Source of the DNA: Alopecurus myosuroides
Lineage: Eukaryota; Streptophyta; Magnoliopsida; Poales; Poaceae
Direction: 5' to 3'
Assembly (NCBI GenBank): GCA_028641055.1
Contig: CM054057.1
Location: 405,160,814 to 405,224,813 of the forward strand
Length of the DNA stretch: 64,000 bases
Of this stretch, positions 1-10,735 are shown piece after piece; positions within the stretch are counted from its first letter, which is position 1, and every line of letters begins with the position of its first letter. A program made the position numbers and the translations under genes. Below the pieces are notes generated by a model. It saw nothing but the letters and a program-made list of their open reading frames with translations, was not told the DNA's origin and made no database searches.

Positions 1-2112
1 GCCTTTGGAGGAGAAAAGGTGAACAAGTGGAAAGGCCGCAGTCCAGATCCAATCAATTACACTCCCGAAGAATGGGAGAGAATTAAGTCGGAACCCTGCG
101 TCCACCACTCGCAATTTGGGAAACCAACCCACACAAACGCGCAATGCCGGCTAAACAAGCATATGAAAGGCAATGCAGGATCCGGAAATAAGGGGAAGGG
201 TTCCAAAAGGAAACCTGCCAAACAAAAGCCAGAAGCTGAAAAAGAAGACAGTGAATCGGACACTGATGACAAAATCCAAGAACAACAGCGAAAGGGCGAA
301 CCCAAATTTCCGAGAGTTGACGGAGAAGCAATGTTAACTTTCTTAGCAACCCCGTCAGCAAAGGTGGCCAAAAGAACACTTCGGGAGATAAACGCAGTTG
401 TTCCTGCGACCCCGAAATTCTTGAAGTACTCCAACACACCGATAATCTGGGATCAGTCTGATCATCCCGGAAATATCCGTGAACCTGGCACACAAGCTAT
501 TGTTGTAATCCCTATTGTTCAAAACACTAGGCTAAGAAGAGTGCTGATGGATGGAGGATCCAGCATCAATATAATGTATCTGGATACACTGAAGCACTTG
601 AAGATCTCCGAGTCCCAGCTCAACTACAGCAATATACGCTTCCATGGCATCGTTCCTGGCAGGCAAGCACGATCCCTAGGAGAAATTTCCCTAGATGTCA
701 CCTTCGGAGATAAAGATCACTTCCGGCAGGAAAAAGTATCCTTCGAAGTAGTGCCGTTCGAAAGCGTGTATCACGCAATACTCGGACGTCCAGCTTTCAC
801 CAAATTCATGGCAAGATCCTGTTATATCTACAACAAGCTGAAGATGCCAGGACCCAAAGTAGGAGTAATCACCATTGCCGGAGATTTCAAGCTGGCAAAC
901 GAGTTGGAAAAAGAAAACGCCCTTTGCGCTCAGAGAGTTATAGCGAAGGAGGAACTGAAGGAATTAGCCAAGGAGGTATCGCCGAAAGAAATGCCGGCAG
1001 GAAAAGAAACTCGGAAGCCAACAGATAGCTTCAAGGCGTCCGAGAATACAAGACAGGTAATCCTAGATCCCAAAGATCCGACAAAATTCGTCGTCGTAGG
1101 GACTGGGATGACTGACAAATAGGAAGGCGAGCTCATCAAGTTCCTCCGTGAGAACTGGGATATTTTTGCCTGGTGTCCAGAAGACATGCCAGGCGTACCC
1201 AGGGAACTTGCTGAGCACCAACTCAAGGTTATTCCCGGATCAAAACCCGTCAAACAAGGTCTCCGTCGATTTGACGGAAGAAGACGGAAGGCTATTGGCA
1301 AGAAAATTATCCGGCTTTTAGCAGCGGATTTCATCAAGGAAGTAATCCATACTGATTGGTCCGCAAACCCGGTCCTAGTACCGAAGAAAGACACCACTGC
1401 TCTTAGAATGTGTATAGATTACACAAGATTGAACAAGTTGTGTCCGAAAGATAGGTTCGCATTACCGCGAATCGATCAAATAATAGATGCCACTGCAGGC
1501 TCCGAGCTTTTATGCTTTTTGGATGCATACTCCGGGTACCACCAAATACGCATGAAAAAGGAAGATCAAATCAAGACTTCTTTTATAACCCCGTATGGGA
1601 CGTACTATTACATAACCATGCCTTTTGGCCTGAAGAACGCAGGTGCAACCTACCAGCGTTGCATGTAACGCTGTTTGCATAGTCAAATTGGCAGAAACGT
1701 TCATGTTTACGTGGACGATATCGCTGTCGTAACCAAGGAAAAAGATACACTCCTTGAGGATCTGCGAGAAACTTTCGAAAACTTGCGTACTTACAAGATG
1801 AAGTTGAATCCATCTAAGTGCGTATTCGGGGTTCGCTCAGGAAAACTTCTGGGTTTCATTGTTTCCCACAGAGGAATAGAAGTTAACCCGGAAAAGATCA
1901 AGTTGAACATCTCAAAACCTACATGTGTAAAAGATGTCCAAAGATTGACGGGTTCCGCTGCAGCCGTAAGCAGATTTATTAGTTGGCTGGGGGCTAAAAC
2001 CTTACCACTCTACAAGCTGCTGAAAAAATTCGACAAAGTCAAGTGGATTGCGGAAGCCTGGGAACGTCTAGAAAGTTATGTACCTTTCCGTACTAAGTTC
2101 AATTCTATGTAA
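1..2112 (+). pseudogene. gypsy gag-protease-reverse transcriptase, broken
   Basis: One reading frame runs from the window edge to 2112, interrupted by in-frame stops at 1120-1122 (TAG) and 1666-1668 (TAA). The N-terminal part has a zinc-knuckle-like C-x2-H...H-x4-C cluster near 91-147, followed by a basic stretch. A retropepsin-like site DGGSS with hydrophobic flanks lies around 541-570; this lineage commonly has DGGSS at the active site. Reverse transcriptase follows: a LDAYSGYHQI motif near 1520, MPFGLKNAG near 1618, and the catalytic YVDD box at 1708-1719. The similarity to pol stops near 2065, just after the thumb/connection region, and about 16 unrelated residues follow to a stop. RNase H and integrase have been lost by an internal deletion. 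The frame contains no indels, so damage is two point stops plus one deletion. Confidence 0.85.
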
Positions 2113-2712
2113 ACATCTTTTGAGATCATGAAATAAAGTTGTCGGAATGCTGTCATCCATATTCTTTATAAGTGTAAAGTGTTTCCGCCTCATCTATTTC
2201 CCAATGATCTTACAAATTGCTCAACGTTAACCCGAATTGTGCTTGCGTACTCGGTGTTACAAAACTGAATGATTTTTCAGCCTGTTAACGGCTAAGGGAA
2301 ACTTGAATTGCCTGCGTGCCCAAGTTTCACTTAAAACTTTCCTTGTTTTCTCTAAGTCTTATCTGATTGTGTGTGTGTTGGGTTAGTGGAACTAGTTAGT
2401 AAAAGTGCCTTTAGCATGATACATGTTTCCGAGTTTCAAAACTGCTTGGTTCGTCCCCAGTTACTCGGCATGAAGATTCATATTGCTATTTGAGCCATTT
2501 AAAACACAAAGGACAGTTAAAACATACACACCAGAGAACTTAGAAGATAAAGGAATGATCAAAACCCAAAAAACTTGCAAAGAATTTCATAATTTAAACT
2601 GCAACAGACGGAAGTTTCATTCATACAAAAGAAACATTACATTTTGGATTACATTAAAAGAACAGTAATGCTCCTATTGTCTATTTTTTCTATCCAGGTT
2701 CCAGGTAACCCT
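2113..2712. other. non-coding spacer of the gypsy element
   Basis: No ORF of note. It lies between the broken pol and the tail of the antisense gene, where Tat-type elements carry a non-coding spacer. It reads as AT-rich single-copy-like sequence without obvious internal repeats. Confidence 0.5.
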
Positions 2713-5651
2713 TCAAGCATCCGACTCCTCCTCGCTGCTTTCGTCTTCGGGGATTGGAGGGATCTCCGCTTCTGGATAGTTGACGGAGATATTTACCATG
2801 GAAGCAATCTGGGTGGCGTGGCCCTTGACTTCACCAAAGATGGTGTTTCGCTGCATATCCGTGTATCCTTGAGGGACACCGGACGCCACGCGCCAGGATT
2901 TAGCACTAGGGTAGTGCATGCGCATGAGGCCAAGAGCCATGCGCGCACCACCCCGTGCAGCGGAGCGAAGGAGAGATTCCTTAGACTCCGCCACCTCCAT
3001 GATGGCACCCGGAAGTTTTTCAACCTCCGAGCACTCCCCAGATTTTTCGGGAAGAAACTTGTCTACCAGCTGCGTTGCAGCAGCCTTCATCAAATTCCAT
3101 GTCACCCCGAAAGCTCGGATGCCTGCAACCCGAGTGCCATCTGGGGTATCTCCTGGTTTTTCCCAATAACACACCCAAAAGGGTTAGACGGAAAAACACA
3201 GAAAAGTAAAACAGGGAAAGATGATAAACGAGTCAGAGATTTACCGATGAGCTTGTCGATCTCGGAAACTTCCTCCAGGCGAAGGTTTAGAGCGTCGGTC
3301 AAATCCTGAATGGTGGATTTGTCCTTCTCCGCCTGCTCGGAAGCCTTGGAATTAGAAACTCCAAGGGCCAGATTACTGGCTTCCAAGTCTTGTTGTGCTT
3401 TCACAAGGTTCTTGTGAAGCTCAACATTCTCCTTGCGGAGAATTTCGGCATTGCCAGAATCTTCTGCTGCTTGTTTAGCCTCAGCTAATGCAGCTGAAAA
3501 GCAAGGGAAAAATCCGAGTTAGCCAGCTCCTCGGAAAAAACTTAGGCAAATAATTGAATCGGAAATTTCAGAAGGAAAATGTTTACTTTGTGTTTCCGAC
3601 AATGCGAGCTTCGCTGATTCCAGCTCTGCTTCCCTTTCTTCAAGAATAGAGAGAAGACTTCTAACTTCTTTATTCTTGATGGTAAGCTTCCTGAAAACTT
3701 CCCTGTTGATGGCTTCGGAGGTTTGCTGAAACATAGCAAGGAGAAGAATGAGTACAAAAAGCATCAAAGCAAAAAGCACGCATTTTAATTAATGCTTGGG
3801 GGCTAGAGTTATATACCTGGCTCATGCGCTGCAAACCTGCCAAGTTCTCTTTGAACTCTTTCGCGTATTCCGCGAAGAGATTCCCGGCTACGTCCAAGCC
3901 GTCATTGATAGCTTTGAAATCCTTGTCAAAGGTGGGAATTTCCTCGTCGAAAGTCCGAGTTAATTTTCCACCTCTGGGGCCGCCCTTTCCCTCGTGTCCG
4001 GGTCGGACACAATGGGCTGGCTGGGCTCTGGGGGCTTGGTGGTGGGGGCTGCAGTAGGCTCTTCCGCCATTGTGCTTGGCGTGTCCGGGGCGACGGCGGG
4101 AGAAGGTTGGCTGCCTCGGCTGGAAGAAACCTTGTGTTTCTTCAGCTTCTTCGGCTTCAGGGTGGAAGGTGGCAGGCTAAAAACATAAAAACCCGGAAAA
4201 GGTTAAAACACCGAAGATGGATGAAAAAAGTTCCCATAAAAGAAATTTCCAGAAGAAATAACCTGGAGGTGGCGACGGGGATTCCGTCAAGATCGATAAT
4301 TTGTTCCGAGGAAGTTATCTTCTTGCGCTTGCGTCCACCTGTAGCGGCGGTGCGCAGCGCGTCCAGCTCAGCCTCAGACACCAAGTCCGAATCTGAAAGA
4401 TCCTCGAACTGGCAAACAAGCAAAGATCAAAATCAGAAGCTAGGAAATCCGAGATAAAATAGAACTGTACCCAAATGACTGAAAAATTACCTTGGGAACC
4501 GGATTTTTGGCCGTGTACATTGGCCGACTCTCTGTGTATTGGTCGCGCGATGCGACCAACTGGTTGATGCGCCGCCTAAGTTCCTTTGCGGGCCAATCCT
4601 TGGCGGATGTCCGCATCGGATCATTGACTCTCGTGTATTCGCACAGGAAACGGCCGCTGTGGTTGGCTAGTGGCTGGATCCGCCTAATCAGCCAGCATAG
4701 AACCGTGTCCATGCCGGTTAGAGGCGGATCCATGTAGGTGAGCTTGGCGATGCGCCGCTTGATTTTTAGCAGATCTGGCGGCAGAACTTGGACGGCTTCT
4801 GTTCCCCAGTTATCCTGGGGAACGGCGGCGGAATTCACAAAAGGTGGAACCCCGACGGCCTTTTTAGGAAAAGGCACGTCGGGATGATAAAAGAAAGAAC
4901 CCGTCCAAAATTTGACGGATTCTGAATTTTTTATCTTGGGGAACCAATCCTCTCGGAATCTCCGAAGAGTGAAGGATATAGTTCCGCAAGTTGGGAGTGC
5001 GCCCTCCGAAGAGTTTCGCTTAACTCCAAAGCAGTACATCCAGAAATCTAACCTAGGTTCTAGCCCTAAGTAGCCTTCGAACAAGGCCTGAAAGCCGGCC
5101 ATGTATAGAATGGAATTGGGGGGAAGATTGTGGGGCTGGATGTTGTAATGAGAGAGAACCTGGAGGAAGAAGGAAGATGGCGGAAGTCCCATACCTCGCA
5201 AAAGGTGGGAAGAAAGGAGTACCCTTTCGCCATCCCGTGGCGCGGGTTCGGTTTCTTCTTCTGGCAGCCGCCATTTCTTCTTGAGAACCAGGCCCTCCTT
5301 TTCCAAGTTTGGAAGGAGAGCCGGGGGAATACTGCAGGCACTCCAGTTGCCTGCAGATTCCGCTTCCTCGTCCGCTCCGGCGGCGGCGGCGGCGGCGGCC
5401 TCCGCGGCGGCGAGTTCGTCGCCGAGGAGCTCGATCTTTTCCTCCGCCGTTTCAGGTGCAAACGGCAGGGTTGTCACGGCGCTCGATGTCGCAATGTCCG
5501 CGGCGGCGGAAGTGTTTTCTCCGCCCGCCGCGGAAGCCGTAGTCTTCTCCGGCTCGCCGCCGGCGTGCGTCTGCGATCCCGGCTGCGGATCCAGATCGTT
5601 GACAAGCTCGTCGATGGCGGTGCGGGTTGGTGACGACGGCGAGGAGGCCAT
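2713..5651 (-). pseudogene. antisense multi-exon ORF of the gypsy element (putative gypsy-type transposon protein)
   Basis: A gene on the strand opposite to pol. Exon 1 (5651-4491, 387 codons) starts at MASSPS, has an Ala/Glu-rich low-complexity stretch, then a conserved block (LLRGMGLPPSSFFLQVLSHY... GYLGLEPRLDFWMYCFGVKR) that I recognise from the Pfam family called Transposase_28/putative gypsy type transposon. Probable exons 2-6 with GT-AG borders are 4408-4263, 4176-3827, 3725-3587, 3493-3245 and 3152-2713. They encode basic, then coiled-coil-like Glu/Lys/Leu-rich segments and an acidic C-terminus (EDESSEEESDA). Reading exon 3 straight through meets a TAA at 3962-3960 and the later frame is shifted by one base, so the copy is probably broken. 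An alternative in-frame ATG lies at 5723. The function of these antisense ORFs is unknown. The exon model is inferred from splice signals and frame. Confidence 0.7.
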
Positions 5652-6173
5652 CTTTTGGTGGTGCTTTGCGTTCGGCGTACGAAGGATGCGTGCGTTGGGA
5701 CAAGGACTTGCTCTCAAGCTCACGTTCGCAGCAATGGCGTAGGCAGTGAGGGAGTGAGGAAAGTTTCGGAGGAGGACGATGCTGGCTATTTATAGCCAGA
5801 GAATCCGTTTAGATACGTGCCAACGGCTCTTTCGACCGTTGGATGCTCGACGCGTGTCGCTCGCCGGAAACTACGGGAAATATAACGACAGGGGAATGAT
5901 GGCTATCTCCTCGTTTCCCGTGAGAATCTGTCAGAGATACGTTACAGCGTTTCCCGCGTGAAACCAAGCGTCGCCTGCGTCAGCATGATTAAAGCGCTGA
6001 CGTTAGAAGTTCCTTTTCCGCGAAGGATCGCGAGAAGAAAAGCCGGATTTTCATAGTTCCGAGTTTTATGTTACCATCTCCTTCAAACGGAAAGAAGAAA
6101 GAATCAAGACTGCTGAATCAAGATTTCCCGGACAAACTATATTTGGTGAAAGACGGAGAATCAGAGTTTTGAT

Positions 6174-6189
6174 CCTTCCTGGGGGCTAC
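6174..6189 (+). other. polypurine-tract region before the 3' LTR
   Basis: The stretch ending GGGGGCTAC lies directly before TGTCGG. Gypsy elements of grasses commonly have GGGGGCTAC at this position, where plus-strand DNA synthesis is primed. Confidence 0.55.
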
Positions 6190-6748
6190 TGTCGGATATA
6201 TACTGAATAGGGGTATAGAAGATGGTAGACAAAGAGCCGGACTACCAGGGTGGCCTACATGGTAATGGGCTTAGGTCCATTGGGCGGCCCAGTAGTCCGA
6301 CGCGCAGAAGCCGGATTCTAGAAGAACCCGGATCACGGCCCACGTGATCTGGCTTGGAGGAGAAGACGGATTCCTTGCTTTCCAAGTTACAAGTTAAACG
6401 TAGTCTTCTAGGTTTCCTATTCTTTAAGCCCTAACCCGGCTATTATATAAAGCCGGACGGGAGATAGATTAAGCAAGTTAAGTTAGACACAAGTTCAAGC
6501 TCTACGCAACTCGCCGAGAAGCTCATCCTCGCCGAGTAGCTAGATCTATTCCCTCACATTGTAACCCTGTTATACGGGCTTTAGTCCCAATTAGTGAGAA
6601 GTGCAGGAGTAGGTACGCCGTACGGTCGCGACGTACCGAACCTGGGTAAAATCCCGTGTTCTGTGTTACTACGCTATCCCGTTACCCCACGTCTCTACCG
6701 TAGTCTCATGGCACCCCCGTCTATGAAAACTACTACGATGTCTCGACA
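6190..6748 (+). repeat. 3' LTR of the gypsy element (559 bp)
   Basis: Begins TGTCGGAT directly after the G-rich tract and ends ...TCTCGACA, giving short inverted ends TGTCG/CGACA. A TATA box (TTATATAAA) is at 6442-6450. The U5 half has the 'CGAACCTGGGTAAA' type of sequence common in grass gypsy LTRs. The 5' partner is outside the window. Confidence 0.8.
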
Positions 6749-7066
6749 ACCCTGCTGGTCTACGATGCATAATTTAATTTTTTTCCCTACGTAGTTCGCC
6801 AAGATTACTATGCAGATAACAAGGCATGCTCATACGTGCGAGGATCTGGAAAACGACTCACTGGGAAGCGGATTCGATGTAGTTGTAGAAGAGTTCTAAA
6901 CAATCGTAGATCCTCACAACGAGGCCTAGTTGCTAGGATGTCGCTAAGTCTTCCCTCCTGAGGATCACACGTGTAATCCCTCTTACGATGTGGACGCGTA
7001 CGCTCATGTCAACCCGTCAGCACTCCGCCTTCTAGGACTCGACACCGACGAAGAGAGATAGCCTTT
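6749..7066. other. older repeat debris, left flank of solo LTR D
   Basis: No gene. This is the sequence into which D inserted; it resumes at 17585 after the duplicated CCTTT. It looks like decayed LTR-element DNA but I cannot name it. Confidence 0.35.
7062..7066. repeat. target-site duplication of D, left copy (CCTTT)
   Basis: CCTTT precedes TGTAACATCCC and recurs at 17580-17584 immediately after ...GTGCGACA. Confidence 0.8.
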
Positions 7067-8731
7067 TGTAACATCCCAAGTATGAAAACCTCCAAACTTG
7101 CTTGCTCTTTGTTTTATTTTTCTGGCATCATGGCATCATAAGCATTGCATGTGTTAAGTTTCCAAATGCAAGTTTTCAAATTCAAACAATTGCTCATACT
7201 TGGTCTGTTCCAATTTTCAAATAAACAACACCAACAAAACACTTTCAATTATGGGTTTAATATTGGAGTTGGAACCTTTTTTTTATAAGTGGTTTAAAAC
7301 AATTCCTTTTATTAAATTCAAAATTGCCAAAAACCAATTTAAATGCCAACTTGCTCAAAAAATTAAATAATTTTGAAAACCAAAATATGGTACACATGGG
7401 CTGTTGGTCTTGTGCACTTAATAAAAATTTGATCACCTAAAATAAGTACCCCAAAACCTGTCTTTTCTTTCTCTCTATTTTTCTCTTTTACAAAAAAAAA
7501 AGAACAGGGAAAAGAAAAGAAGAACACCTGTCCAAGCCAGCCTGGTGGGCTGGCCCAAACCATCCCGAGCAGCCCACCTAGCCCACCTCCCTTTCTTCCA
7601 CCTCCGACCGTACAACGATGTCGACATCCAGAGCACACCGCACCTGCTCCCCTTTTCCCTCTCTATACCTACCCCGAGGCAGCCCCCAAACCCTAGCCCC
7701 TAGGCCCCTCTGTGACGCCCCGGGATCGGGCACTATGCAGATTTCAGCAATCCCGCCAAAATCACATAATAACCGATTCCAGGTTGCCACTTGTGATAAC
7801 ATTACAACAGTTCACGAATAATCCACAACAACAACATAACAGATATATACAAGAGGACTCAAACGAGTCAAGGATACAACTGATACAATACAAAGATCCA
7901 AATAACAGCGGAAAAAACAACATAACGTCCGGCTACGGACAAGATACAAATTGGACTAAGAGTCCTGAAGATAACCGAGAGCGTCCAATCCCTGCCCAGG
8001 CCAAGCCGGAGGGATTCCCAAGCTAATGTCGTCAGACTTCAAACCTGCTGACTGCAATGTTGAATATGCAGCCACGAAAAATGATTCGTTGGTCAGTACG
8101 GTTAAGTACTGGCAAGTGGATAAACCATACTCACAAGATACCGGCGTAGCCAGTCATCACAAGATACAAATACTTTGGGATCAACGGAAAGGAAGGGATT
8201 ATTGCAAATAAGCGGCAGCGGGCTGCACTAACCAACTACAGAGACTCGATACAACATCCGGCTAAAAGAGGGGGTTAAGATAGCGTATCGTAACCAACTA
8301 CAACTAACCACCAAACATTACCCATCCAATGTTACCTCCTACTAAGGAAGCAACCCAAGGATAACTCACACGGTTGATTAGGGTGACATCATTTATATGG
8401 TGGAGGTAATCTATATTACTAATCAAGTTATTATCATTAGGTGTAAGTTGTCTGAGTACTTGTTAGCCAGCACTTTAACCAAGTCGTCACATAACCGCGG
8501 ACAACACGGCTTCTCGAGAAGATTCATCCCTGCAGGGTGTGCTCCAGTACCCGTACACACTCGAGCCACCAACTAAAACTCAGGTTGGCTCGACACGACC
8601 CAAACCGTCTCTACAACCCATCCTAGGAGCCACGGAGCTATAAGGTCCCAGCCACGCCGCCGAATACTCAGCGCAGGTGTGCAAAACTCCCGCAGGACAC
8701 AACACCCCGGCAATACAGGCCTCGCCCTATA

Positions 8732-8762
8732 TGCATCATCATCATCATCATCATCATCATCA
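8732..8762. repeat. (ATC)n microsatellite
   Basis: About nine to ten perfect ATC triplets inside solo LTR C. The same place in D (about 14029-14043) has only four to five GATs, so the tract has expanded in C. Confidence 0.9.
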
Positions 8763-10359
8763 GTAACCATGGGTGATCAACCCATTATGCAAAGGAGCAA
8801 ATGGAACACCCGAACTAAGTGTGGCTCTTCGGACAAGCTGCAAATCAGGTCTAAGTCGAGGGGGGTCCCATACTACCACCCGGATGCGGTGAGCACGCTC
8901 ATCATGGATCAGTAGACAAGACTCTTTTCCTAATTAAGTTCGACACTAGAAGGCTTCAAAACCCTAACCCGGGCCTCCTGCCGGTGCCTTATCATCAAAT
9001 TATTATTACCCCAGACATTAACATGTTGTTGATGGAATTGAAACCCAACTATCAACTAAACAGGTGATACGACAAAGGATAACAAGACTCGAGCACAAAC
9101 AAATCTAAGCATGCAACTACGACACGAGGGCCAACAAGGTAAACAAACAACAGTTAATAGGAAGTGGAAGGAAGGCTATATCATGGCTGCAAGGTAAACA
9201 TATAATAGGATCGAGACACAAGCATCGAATCAACATGCTAGAATAAGAACAACGGAAAGAATCTGTAACAAGTGATGAAAGGCAGCCATTTGGCAGCAAG
9301 TGAGTATACTTGCCTGGAATCCAGCAAGTAGAGGTACATCCACAGAAATTGTCGTTGCTCACATCATCTCAACGTCCTATCCGGGAAGAAGCAACGAACC
9401 TCGAACAAACACCGGATGCAACAATTACTTCTACGGCAAAAGATCCAGCATGTTCCTATTTTATATGCATGACATGGCAAGATGCAACAGGGGAAACAAT
9501 TTAATCGGAACCGGAGTCCGGACAAATAGAGATTGGTTCAAGTTGTTTAGCTAACCATCAATATTAAATGTTGATTAACAGGTTTAAACAAGGTAGAGGT
9601 GATCTATCCAATATTAAATGGAATAGGGCATGATTTGAATTTAATACCCCAACACATTCCATATTTATTTAATAGGTGAACATGCATAACACAAACTAAG
9701 ATGCAACATGCAAGGTGCAAACATGAACATGGATGGCATGAACAGATTAAGTGCATTTTTCTGGTATGAAAACATATTTTATTTGTTGGATTTGGAATTA
9801 AAATGAGCAAGTTATCAAATTAGCAATTTTAATGCATTAATTAAGAAATAGTTGTTTTCAGAAATTTAAATTATTCAAAACAGAAAACAAAGTTGATATT
9901 TGCAAAGTTTAGAGATTTTTGATTGGAAAACATATTTTACTTTTCAAATTTGGAGTTAAAATGAATTAGTTATGATTTATGCAATTAAATCAATTTAAAT
10001 TGAGCCGGAAGCCCAACATTTAATTTAGGAGGTTCGAGTTATTCATTTACCCATCAATATTAAATGTTGTTTAACATGGCGAGATAATATAAAGATGAGC
10101 TATGCAATTTTAAATGGAACCGGAACAATATTTAATTATTCCAACTCATTCCATATTTAATTATTAGGTGACATTACTATTACCGCACCCACAAAATGCA
10201 ATGCAAACATAATGCGATGACATTTTAAATATAGTTGATATGTTATAGAAAATAGGGCATAGGTATAGGGGTTTGGGTTTGGGTTGCACACGTGTGGAGA
10301 GGATCTTTGTGTTCGACGCCGGAAAGAGGAGATCTTCGGGGAAACGCCGGTGTCTTCAG

Positions 10360-10735
10360 GACGTGGAGGAAGTAGACGAAGTCGTCGATGTCGTGGACGT
10401 AGTCGACGTAGTCATAGTAGAGGAAGTAGTCGACGTCGAGGAAGTAGTCGTTCCAGGGTCATCGTCATGGAGGTAGTCGTTCACGCCGTAGAGGAAGTAG
10501 TCGTTCTCGAATCACGCGGTCATCGTCGTCGAAGTAGTCGTTCAACGTCCGGAGCCGGTGTAGTCGTAGTAGTCGTGGGCGAGCCGCTACCGCATCGTCT
10601 TCGGGGTCGGAGGTGATCGTGACGGTCCCGGTTTTCGGGCGCGCACGAAGGCGGCCAACGCAAAACGGACATGACAAAGGCGATGTAGTCGTTCACGGTT
10701 CGTCGGGGAAGTAGTCGTGGTCGAGGTTTGGTCCG
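10360..10735. repeat. degenerate GTAGTCG-type simple repeat in solo LTR C
   Basis: The words GTAGTCG, GAAGTAGTCG and GTCGTCG recur dozens of times with irregular spacing across 10360-10570 and again at 10684-10730. The result is open frames of low complexity on both strands. I see no sign of a real protein. Confidence 0.7.

Larger units (their letters stand above)
1..6748 (+). mobile_element. Ty3/gypsy (Tat-type) LTR retrotransposon, 3' part
   Basis: The window opens inside the coding region of a large gypsy element whose 5' LTR and gag start lie upstream. In order there is a broken gag/protease/reverse transcriptase frame on the plus strand, a 600-bp non-coding spacer, a long multi-exon gene on the opposite strand, a purine-rich tract and the 3' LTR. 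Pol order together with an antisense gene between pol and the 3' LTR is the layout known for the Tat lineage (RIRE2/Grande-like elements). RNase H and most of integrase are missing, so this copy cannot move on its own. The target-site duplication cannot be checked because the 5' end is outside the window. Confidence 0.85.

Noticed and set aside
2644..3309. 221-codon plus-strand ORF
   Set aside because: Shadow of the antisense gene exons 5-6, which have better codon structure and protein features.
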